Below, one piece after another: positions 6,936-18,900 of a stretch of 24,114 bases of DNA (position 1 is the first letter of the stretch; every line of letters starts with the position of its first letter). Position numbers and translations under genes: made by a program. The notes beneath the pieces are model-generated. The model was not told where the DNA came from. It made no database searches and was given only the letters and a program-made list of their open reading frames with translations. Origin of the DNA: a virus; the IMG/VR virus record IMGVR_UViG_3300037189_018980, positions 1-24,114 of that record; one strand, written 5' to 3'.

Positions 6936-9900
6936 TTGTCCGTGGATGTCAGTGCCACTGGAGTGCCATTGACTGACAATTTTGTGGTCACACGTGCCAA
7001 TGGCGTCTACACATTCAGTGGAGTACAAGGTACAAATCCGCCAATAACTCTTGTCCGTGGAGGTGAGTACACTTTTCAGGTAGCACAAAATAGCAAAGAA
7101 ACTGTAAATTTTAGAGTAACCAACAACGCTACCAGTGCTTACGTGATTGATTATGAAAACAATCCAACCTTGACTCTGGTTCGTGGCAACACCTATGTGT
7201 TTAATTTGTCGCTGGATCGTCCACTGCCTTTTTTTATCAAAACTTTGGCAACCCTGGGCAACACCAACCTCTACAATAACGGAGTAGAAAATAACGGAGC
7301 CAGCAGTGGCCTAATCACATTTGTTGTGCCACAAGATGCACCCAACACCTTGTATTATGCCAACAGCACACAGTTCAACATGCGAGGAGTCATTAACATT
7401 GTTGACGCTGTGCCCGGTACTGGTCCTGGTTTCTGGATTCAAACCAATCCTGGCGTCAGTGGAAAAATTCCAGCCACGCCCAATATCAGTTCAAGAGATG
7501 TGCTAGGCGTTGTCAACAACGGAGAAGATCTTGGTACAGTCACGTTTGATGTGCCTTACAGCACTGCTCAAAATTTTTACTATTCCTTGGACACCATTGG
7601 CAACATACCTGGCAAAGTATCAGGCACAATAGATCTTGTCACAAATTTAAAATTCAATCAAATCAATAATATTTTTCTGGAGCCTTTTCTTGAAGCCAAT
7701 CCCAATGGCATTGACGGAATCAAAGAACTCAATGGAAAAACCATTGTCTTTTTAAATCAAACAGACAATGCCGAAGACGGTGGTTGGCAAATTACCACTC
7801 AGTTTGACCCATTGCCCAATGAAGGTCAAACTGTTAGCCCTGTGGGATCTTTTGACACAACCGAATTTGATCAAACAACTGATATTACCTCACAGGCACA
7901 AAGATACAGTGTCTGGCAAATCAATTACAACACCACCGCTGGCGGCCAGGTTTTTATGACTTTGAGCAGTGTATTGCCAGTAGATGAACTTCAAAAGTTT
8001 TCTGTGCAGTACGGAACAGCGTATGCCAACACCGGATGGTACAAAAACGCCAGTGGGTATTTTGAACAGATACCGTTGTTGACAGCAATCAAAAGTGTTT
8101 TGTACTACCAAGACGGAACCGATCCAGAAATTTTTGGAACCATACGTTTGCTTGACCCAGGGCAAGCTTCGACAATCTTCATTGAAGACATTTTAAATCA
8201 ACAAAATTATGTTAGTCCCAATGGAGTAACATTTACCAATGGACTTACAGTTGTGTTTCGCGGAGATGTTGAACCGGCTAGCTACCAAAATCAAGAATAT
8301 TATGTAGAAGGAGTTGGTACCGCTATCAAATTGTTACCGGTTGCAAATTTTGTCACTCCAGAACCTTATACCAACAGCGAAACTTTGCCGTATGACAGCA
8401 CACCATACGATTTTGGAAATTATGACGCCACACTCAATGCTCCTCAAGTTCCAGACTATTTGACAATCAATCGCGCCAGCTCCGATCTCAACGCCTGGAC
8501 ACGCAGTAATCGTTGGTTTCATATAGATGTTATCTATGCCAGTGCAGAATACAACAACACCACACCGGTCGTTGACAATCTATTGAGAGCACGCAGACCA
8601 ATTTTGGAATTCAGAGCCGGCACCAAACTTTTTGATTTTGGCACAGAAGGAAAACAACCAGTCAACATCATCGACTTTGAAGAAACAGATGCCCTTAGCA
8701 ACATCAACGGCACCACTGGTTACAGTCTTGATGGTTATAGTTTGATACAAGGGTCTCGAATAATTTTTGCTGCAGACATAGATCCGCAAGTCAGAAATAA
8801 AATTTATCAAGTAGAATTTATTATACCTGACACAGTACCGCCGTTGATAGCACAGCCAATCATAAACTTGGTTCCAGCCAGTGATGCTACGGTGCTGGTA
8901 AATCAAAGCACAGTTTGTCTCAGTGGTATTACACTGCAAGGCAAGAGCTTTTACTTTGATGGAGTAGAGTGGCTACCAGCGCAAGACAAAGTCAAAGTCA
9001 ATCAAGCTCCTTTGTTTGATGTGTACGATCAACAAAGCATCAGTTTTGGAAATCGAGAAAAATATCCCAGCACATCGTTTGCAGGCAGCAAGTTGTTTAG
9101 CTATGCTACAACCAGTAGCGGAGTTGCAGATACTGTGCTAGGTTTTGCTTTGAAATATCTCAGTCTTACCAATGTTGGTGACATTGTGTTTGACAACAAT
9201 CTATATTCTGACACATTTACCTACGTTGCTGGCGCAGTTGGGCAAACCAAAGATGTCAGCGAAGGCTTTGCAAGACAATACAGTGATCGAATCAATTTTG
9301 TCAAAGAAATTGGATGGCAAACTGCTGCAACAAAGAGTCAAATAAGACAGCAGTTTCAGTTTGTTTACGACGGTAGTCCTTTAAAACTGGATGTGGCAGT
9401 CGAGTCAACCAACGTTGTAAGACTCAATGGATCTGTGCCTGCCATTCAGTTGTTTGTAAACAGTCAGTTTCAAGAGCCATCAAACTATACCTATACCACA
9501 ACTACCAACGCCACAACAATAACTCTGACCACTACCTATGTTCCAGGAGATGTCATTGAAGTTGCGGTATTAAGCAATCAGATCAGTCAGCAGGGATTTT
9601 ATCAAGTACCGATCAATCTGGAAAACAATCCACTCAATGCCAACAGTCCAACATTTACCTTGGGCACAGTTCGCAGTCACTATCAAACTATTGGACAAAA
9701 TCTTATAGATCTGCAAGGCCCTATTATTGGAGCCAATAACAGCAGAGATCTTGGCAACATAATTCCGTATGGCCTACAGATACTACAACAAAGTTCACCA
9801 TTGACACTGTCTGGTTATTTCATGAGAAATCAAAACTATGACATTTTTGGTGCCATAGAATACAACAGCAAAGAATACATCAAATTCAAAAATCTCATGC

Positions 9901-12900
9901 TGGACACTGTGATCCGCAATGAATATCCGTTAGATATGGCTGTAGCAGAAATTTTGGACTCGGTGATAGCCGAAATAACAGATGGCCGAACCAGCATCAA
10001 TCCATTTTATTGGAGCGACATGTTGCCAACAGGCAGCGTGTACACTGAAACTGTTGATGTAATAACACCTATATCTACCAATACATTTAACACAGTACAA
10101 ACCTATAATTTTACTTCTGCCAATTATTTGGGGCTATTGGTTTATCTCACAAGAACTGTTGATGGCGTACAACAAACTATTCTATTGGAACGAGACTATC
10201 AATATGAGGTGTCTACCGAAGGCCCCACATTTACTGTAACCACGCCTTTGTTGGTAGGGGATGTTATAACAATCAGAGAATACAGCAATACCTCTGGAAA
10301 TTTTGTACCCAACACTCCTAGCAAGATGGGTCTCTATCCCAAGTATAGACCAAATCAGTTTTATGACACCAACTATGTAAGTCCTACCTTGGTAATTCAA
10401 GGACACGACGGTAGCATTACTGTGGCCTTTGGCGACATACGAGATCAAATATTGTTGGAATTTGAAAAACGCATATACAACAATATCAAAGTTGACGACA
10501 ACCCAATTCCACTGACCACGGCCGATGTCATTCCTGGATTTTTTAGAACCACAGATTACAGTCTCACACAGATCAATAACATTCTTGGCGAAAGCTTCTT
10601 GACCTGGGTAGGCTACAACAAGTTGGATTACAAAGCACAAGATTACAATGTCAACAATGCTTTTACATACAATTACAGTGCTGCTGGAAACAAAATCAAT
10701 GAACAATTGTTGTTGGGTGCCTGGAGAGGAATCTATAGATATTTCTACGATACCACCAGTCCTAATTTAACACCATGGGAAATGTTGGGATTCAGCGAAC
10801 AGCCAGACTGGTGGGAAACCCGTTATGGCCCATCTCCATACACCAGTGATAACTTGATTTTATGGGATGACCTGGCAGCCGGATATGTGGCCGATCCTGT
10901 GGCCCCATATTTTAAACCAAAATATGCAAGACCCGCATCTTATGGATCTGCTAACGAACAAGAACGAGATGCACCCTGGAGTGAACCTCCATACCCTAGC
11001 CTGTTGCCAGTGATACCCACAGGCACTTCTGGACAATTATTAACTCCTCTTCAGAGTGTGGTAGGACAGTATGATCCCACAGCGTTTCGCAAGAGTTGGG
11101 CAGTGGGTGATGGCGGCCCAGTAGAATATTCTTGGTGGTCCTCTAGCAGTTATCCTTTTGCTGTGATGCGTCTATTGGCTCTGACTCGTCCTGCAGAATT
11201 TTTTGCCTTGTTTGCCGATAGAGATCTATACCGATTTGACCCAGAACTCAATCAATATTTGTACAATGGTCGTTATAGATTGGATGCCAACGGCGTTCAG
11301 GTCTACGGCAACGGAGTCAGCAAAGCCAGCTATATCAATTGGATTGTTGATTACAACCGTCAACTTGGAAGAAACAGCACAGACGATTTGACCAAAGACC
11401 TGGCCAATCTTGATGTGCGATTGTGTTATCGCATGGCATCGTTTACAGACAAACAGTACCTCAAAATCTTTGTTGAACGTAGCAGTCCAAACTCCACAAA
11501 CAGCAGTTTGTTGTTGCCAGATGACAGTTACAAATTGTTGCTCTACAAAAATCAGCCATTTAGTAAAATTATTTACAGTGCATTGATCATTGAAAAAGTC
11601 AACGACGGATACGCTGTGTATGGTTACAACAATGCATCACCTTATTTTAATATTTTGGCCAGTTTTAGCAATGGATTGACTCAAACAGTCTCAGACGGGG
11701 ACACAACTGTCAAAGTGCCAGCTCAATATACCGATACTGTGGTTCAAGTTCCTTATGGCTATGTGTTTACCAACACCACTACTGTGGTTGACTTTATTCT
11801 GAGCTATGGTGCTTATCTTAAAGAACTTGGTTTGATTTTTGCAGATCAAGAAAATGGATATGTTCTTAATTGGAATCAAATGGCCACTGAATTTTTGTAT
11901 TTTAGCCAACAAGGCTGGGCCAACGGTACCATAATCAATTTGAATCCATCGGCCACTAACTTGCGAGCCTATCGTGAAGGAGAGGTAGTAGATACTATTG
12001 TCAGCACCACTCCAGAAAACATGTTGTTGGATCAAAATCGGCAGGCTCTGCCTACCAGAGATTTGATTGTTGACCGCGAAGGCAATTCATTCAGTATTAC
12101 CAGTGCAAGCAATCAATCAATATCATTTTTAAATCTCAAGTTTACCAGTTATGAAAACATGGTTGTGTTGGATAATCTCAGTGTTTTTAGTGATCTGGTT
12201 TACGATCCTACCACTGGAGCCAGACAAAATCGTATCAAGATCGCAGCTGCAACCTCTACAGACTGGAATGGAACTATAGATGCTCCGGGATTCATACTCA
12301 ATCAAAACAACATCAAACAGTGGCAATCAAATCGAAAATATGCCAAAGGAGAAATTGTTCTTTACAAAAACAACTACTGGTCAGCACAGACCATAGTTCA
12401 GCCCAAAGTAGAATTTGATTTCAATGATTGGGTCAAGAGTGATTACACAAGAATTCAAGAAGGATTATTACCTAATCTTGCCAACAAGGCCAACCAGTTG
12501 TCTAACAGTTATAACACACAGGTAGCAAATCTTGAACGTGACAATGACTTGTTTAGTTATGGATTAATTGGATTCCGTCCAAGGCAATACATGACTGATT
12601 TAAATTTAGATGACATAAGTCAGGTCAATCTCTATCAACAGTTCTTAAAGAACAAAGGCACAGTACGGGCCGCAGAAATCTTCACGCAGGCCAACCTTGG
12701 CAAGGAAGCAGGCGAATATAATATTTTTGAAAACTGGGCGGTATTGGTCTCCACATATGGTGCAAACGCCAACCGCAGTTTCTTTGAATTGAGACTCAAT
12801 GAATCCAATCTTAAATCTGATCCATGCACAATACAAGTAATACAACCAGACCAGCCTAGCCAAGCCAACCAGACAATTTTTTTAGATGATATCTGGAGAG

Positions 12901-15900
12901 AAAGCTACAAAATTACTTCCACCGATATACTGCCAACCACTTACACCACCGAGCAAGACGCGGCTTTACCAACTGCTGGATATGTAAACATCAACGATGT
13001 TGATATCACAGCATTCAGCCTGGATGATCCTTCCAGCATCGAGGCATCTATAGACAGCATAGGTGTAGGAACTACCATTTGGGTGGCCAAAAGCAATAGC
13101 TATGACTGGAATGTTTATAGATGTGCCAAAGTTCCAGGACAAGCTACCACAATCACTGACAATTTAAATTCTACCACACTGGTAGAATTTAATGCTTCTC
13201 ATGATCTGTCTGTGGGAGATTTAATTATAATCAAGTTTTTTGACAACAGTATCAATGGAGTGTATCGTGTGTTGTCAGTGCCAGGTGTGACCAGTATTGT
13301 AATTGCTTATGCATTTACAAATTCAAATCAAACGTCTGTGTCTGGCACCGGTATTGTATTTTATTTGCAGAGTATGCGAGTGGCACAAGCCAGCGACACA
13401 GCCTTGTTGCCGTACTCTAACTCTCTTATTCCGGGCGCTCGCGCCTATGTAGACAGTTTTGTCAATGGACATTGGGCTGTAATTGAAAAACAAAGTCCAT
13501 TTGTATCCTATGATCTTATCAGTCCTGATCCTTTGGAATTGAATTCCAGATACGGAGTCAGCGTTGCTCAAACTGAAAATTTGTTCTCGGCCCTGATAGG
13601 AAGTCCTGAAATCAATGGATTACCTGGAAAAGTTTACGCATATCGAGTAGACGAAAATCAAAATTATGTTCAAGAGGTTGCTCTGACCTTGCCAGCTGTT
13701 GATGTGGTTGGATATGGCAACACAGTAAAGTTTGGAAAAAACAATTGGGCTGTGGCTGGAGCCAGTGCCAGCCGTAACAACACCGGCTACGCAGCCACTT
13801 TGTTTAGAGATTCAACAACCGGTGGATACACCACCACACAATTGTTGCTGTCTCCCGATCAAAATTTTGGAACTACTCAATTTGGCACTGCTGTGGCCAT
13901 GAGTCTGGATGAAAGATGGATGTACATTGGTGCTCCCTTTACAGACACCGGAGGAGCAGTTCATGCATATGGACGAGTAAATGTTGAGCAACAACAAGTG
14001 GTTTATAGGACCGATGGCACTACCAAGACCTTTAATTGGTCCAATCACATAGCCGTAAACTATGCGCAACCAGATCAGTTAATTGTTATCTTAAACAATC
14101 AGACCCTGACTGCCAATGTTGATTTTACAGTTGATGTTAATAATGTGATTTTTAATGTTGCACCGGCTGCAAAATCATTGTTGACCATTGTGCGTAGACA
14201 ATCAATTCAGTTGGACAAACAAGATTATTACAATGTTGCACCCAATACAACAAGTCCCCCTGGCGGCACCGGAGCCAAATTTACAGTCAACGTGGTACGT
14301 GGGCAGTACAATGCAACTATCACAGATGCAGGCAGTGGATATGCGCCCGGCGATGTACTTACAATCCTGGGCACACAGCTCAATGGCTCGGCTCCGGCCA
14401 ACAACTTAGTGATTACTGTGACCGGTGTCAACACCGGCATTGAGTCGTTTACATTTACAGGATCTGGCCCTGTGACCACAGCGCCGTGGTCATTGAATCC
14501 ATATCTGTACACAGCCACCGATATCTATTCATTTACAGTGTTGGTCAACAGTGTGATACAACGTCCAAAAATTGACTATGAGTTTGACAGTGACAGTACC
14601 ATAGGCACTCAGGACCTGGTGTTTTTAACCAATCCTCCGCCTGGTGCAATTATAGATGTAATTGCCGAAACCTACTGGCAATATTGCGATACCATTTCTG
14701 TAACAGCTTTGTCTGCTGATTTAAAATTTGGCATTAGTTTGTCAACCACCACAGATGGCCGTCAATTGTTTATAGGAGCCAGCAGAGACAGCGCAGTGGA
14801 TGCCAATAATTTGATCATTAGAAAGGCTGGATCTGTTTATGCATTTGATCGCAGTGTGGTCCGTTATTTTGTACAAGATGTTGACACGGTAGTCTATGCT
14901 ATACCTACTCCAGTTACTGGACCAGTAAGTGTGATGTTGAATAGTCAGTTCCTAAACATCAGAGAGTTCACAGATGCCAATGGGTTTGTGACCATTCAGT
15001 ATATCAATGGCGGAGTTGACGTTGATCTTTTCAACAATGAAATTACAATTTTATCGTCAACCAGTTTGACTGTGGGCGACTCAATTGAGATTGAAACCAA
15101 TCAATTTCAACAAATACAAAAAATCACAGCCGATTCGCCAAAAGACGAAAGTGCATTTGGCACAGCAGTTGACATTTGCCCAACCAATTGTAGTTTATAT
15201 GTAGGTGCACCCACCGATAGTGTTTTGGTCAATGGACTTTTTATTCCACAATCTGGATCAGCACAGCGAAGCGTAAATCAAAGCAGAGTATATGGTGTTA
15301 TCACCAGTCTGATAGCCAATCCGCCCTTAACAGCCGGAGATTTGCTAAGGATCAACAACGTAGAAGTTGCGGTTCCGTCCACTTATGTTAAAGACGGAAT
15401 AACTTTACCCGGTAATAATGTGGCTGGACTAGTGGCCGCCATCAATTCTGCTGGAATTCCTAACGTTATTGCCACACCCACTCCCAATGTTGAATTTATT
15501 GGCAATGGCATAACCAAGGTGTTTAATGTTGGCACCATCTACACTGACGCTGACAGTTACACTCCACAAGTATATGTTGGCAGTGTTTTACAAATTAACA
15601 ATGTTGATTACAGTTATGACAACAATACTCAACAGATATTTTTTGTAAGTGCTCCGGTCAATGGAAGTATCATAGTTGTGGTATCGGGCCGAATGACTCT
15701 TGGTATTAAAAACTCAGAGGCAGCCACCGGCGGAAACAAGCTAACAGTATTGCCCGGCACTTCAAATTCAGTATTCAATGACTTGGGATTTGAAACATTT
15801 GTGTTTACTCAACAAATAACAAGTCCACAACCCAGTGCGTATGCCTTGTTTGGACAATCATTGAGCGTCAACAGCAATGCCACCAATATTGTGATTGGAG

Positions 15901-18900
15901 CCCCCAACGGCAACGTGTACGAACCTACTACGTTTGACGGTGGAGAAACTTATTTTGATCAACGCAGTACTGTATTTTCAAACTTGGTACAAAACAGCGG
16001 AGTTGTTTATACCTATGATTACCTGCCCAGTGCCACAGACACCATAAATGATCCAGGACAATTTGCATTTGGACAACAAATTTATTATGATGAGCTGGAC
16101 AGTTTTGATCAGTTTGGTTTGGGATTGAGCTACAGAAATGGTAGGCTGGCTGTGGGGGCACCTGGAAACGATGCTGGTGACAGCTCAGTCAACTATGGAT
16201 TGGTATCAATATTTAATAATCCAACTAGAAGTCCAGCCTGGGCTGTGATTCATGAGCAACAGCCAGTGGTTGATGTAAATTTGATCAACGGTGTGTTCAT
16301 GTATGATCGATTGACTTCAAACACACAAACTTATTTTGATTTTATTGATCCATTGCAAGGAAAAATTCTTGGTGCAGCACGCAGAAACATAGACTACATT
16401 GGTGCGGTAGATCCTGCAAACTACAACGTAGGATCAGTTCGTAACAACGGCAACAGTTGGGGATCTGAACATGTGGGAGAAATATGGTGGGACACTGACA
16501 CTGTTAGATTTATAGATCCCAATCAAGATGACATTGTGTACGCCAGCCGCAGATGGGGACAAACATTCCCTGGCAGCAGTGTAGATGTTTATCAATGGAT
16601 ATCCAGTTCAGTTCCGCCGGTGTCATACACAGGACCTGGTATTCCTTTGAGCACCAGTAGTTATTCAGTGCGTAGCACTCTCAACAACGAAAATATATTT
16701 GTAACTTCTTATTATTTTTGGGCACGAGGAATCAATACCATCAACACCAAGGCAGGTAAAACCTTAAGCACCACAGGAATTTCAAGATACATTGAAAGTC
16801 CACGTGCCAGTGGCATTCCATATATTGCTGCTTTGAACAGTAGCACCATTGCCATATACAACGGTCTTGAATATATTTCTGCTGCAGACACAATATTGCA
16901 TGTTGACTATGACCGTGAGCTCACAGATGCCAATATTCATACGGAATACCAGCTTATTGCTGACGGAGTTCCTGACAGTTTCTTAAACGACACCCTGTAT
17001 CGCAAATTGCAAGACAGCTTTTGCGGAGCAAACTCTCAAGGTGCTGTTGTTCCAGACCCGTTTTTAAGCCCACCGGAAAGATATGGAGTTCAGTTTAGGC
17101 CAAGACAAAGCATGTTTGTCGATAGATTCATGGCCTTACAAAATTATCTCACAAGAGTAAATGCGGTGCTAAAGCAGTACCCAATTATTGAAACCAGCAG
17201 ATTGAATTTGTTAAACAGCGAAGAGCCAGAACCCAGCTCTGGCAGCGGAGCGTGGAACAAACGAGTGGCCAATCTTGAAGAATTAAGTTATCAAAATCTT
17301 GAGGTTGTGGATTTTGGGTATAGATATCTGGTTGACAGCGATAGTTCGCAAAATGGCTTATGGACCATCTATGAGGTAGTGTCATCGGATACAGTTGCTG
17401 GACAAAAAACATTGTTGTTGATCCAGGTTCAAAACTACGATACAAAACTGTACTGGGACCACATTGACTGGTACAAGGTTGGCTACAACAGCAGCATCAA
17501 ACCCATAGCAGAAGTTCCTGTATATTCGGCCTTGGACACTTTGAGTTTGAGCACAGTGCCTGTTGGCAGTAGTGTGAGAGTTTCTGCCAATGCACAAGGA
17601 AAATTTGAAATTTATCTGCGTACAGATCTAGGTTGGGAACGAGTGGGTCTTGAGGATGGCACATTACAATTCAAAGAAGAATTGTGGAATTACAGTGTTG
17701 GTAATTTTGGGTTTGATGTTGAAGTGTTTGATGCACAGTATTTTGATCAAGAACCTGTGATAGAAACAAGAAAAGTCATACAAGCTATCAATGAAGAATT
17801 ACTTGTTGATGAATTGGCCATTGAACGTAATCGTGCTTTGATTTTGATGTTCAATTATGTCTACAGCGAGTTTACGGCCCCAGAGTGGCTGATCAAGACC
17901 AGCTTGATAGATGTTGAACACAAGATAAGAGCCTTGTTGCCATTCCAATCGTACTTGCAAGATAATCAAACTTTTGTGCTTGATTATATTCAAGAAGTCA
18001 AACCTTATCATGTTCAGATTAGAGAATTCAACTTGTCCTATTTTGGACAAGACGATTACCCAGGTTATATCAGCGATTTTGATGTGCCGGCCTACTATAA
18101 TATCACTTTGCCAATACCGGCCTACACCAGTCCGGTGCTGACTCCTTACACAGCATCTGGCAGTTTGATTGAATCATTCGATAGCGATGCTGGGCCCGAA
18201 GCAGAAATCTGGACACAGGAACCCTGGAAGGCATGGTTCAACAACTACTTGTTAGAATTACAATCGGTCAGTGTGGTCGACGGCGGGTTGGGATACACTG
18301 TGGCTCCACAAGTGGAAATTCAAGGAACTTGTATTGAAGAACCTGTGCTGGAGGCAGTGGTCAACAGTGCTGGCAAAGTAGTGGCAATCAATATAATTGA
18401 TCCTGGATTTGGCTTTTCAACCAACTGTGTTATAACCTTGGTTGGCGGCAATGGCGTTGGAGCACGTGCTGTGGCAGTCCTGGGCAACAATCTTGTTCGC
18501 AGTATTGGGACCACAATCAAATATGACCGTTGCGAATATTCACGAACAATTGTTGATTGGGAGCCAAATGTAAATTATGACAATGGAACAATTGTAAGAT
18601 ATCTCAATCGACTATGGCAAGCCGACAGCGATGACAGTACTGGCATTGAAGGGCCAACCTTTGATATCACACAGTGGCAAAAAGTTGATCCTGGATTGGT
18701 AAGTCTACAGTATGACAGTCAAGGCAATTACTACGAAATAGTACCAGGCAGCACTTACATCAGCGGTGCCAATAGAACCATGGGATACTACACACCCACG
18801 GTCAATGAACCCGGGCTGAGTTTGCCATTGTTGATTGATGGAATAGACTATCCAGGAGTGCAGGTAAAAGGAGTTGAATTCAATCAGAACACTGGGTTTG

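Noticed and set aside
10182-10706. 174-codon open frame on the minus strand inside the giant gene
   Set aside because: It lies wholly within the plus-strand coding frame, its translation is rich in Ile/Val/Cys without domain pattern, and no ribosome site or promoter is seen. Long antisense frames are expected across such AT-rich, Thr/Asn-rich coding DNA.
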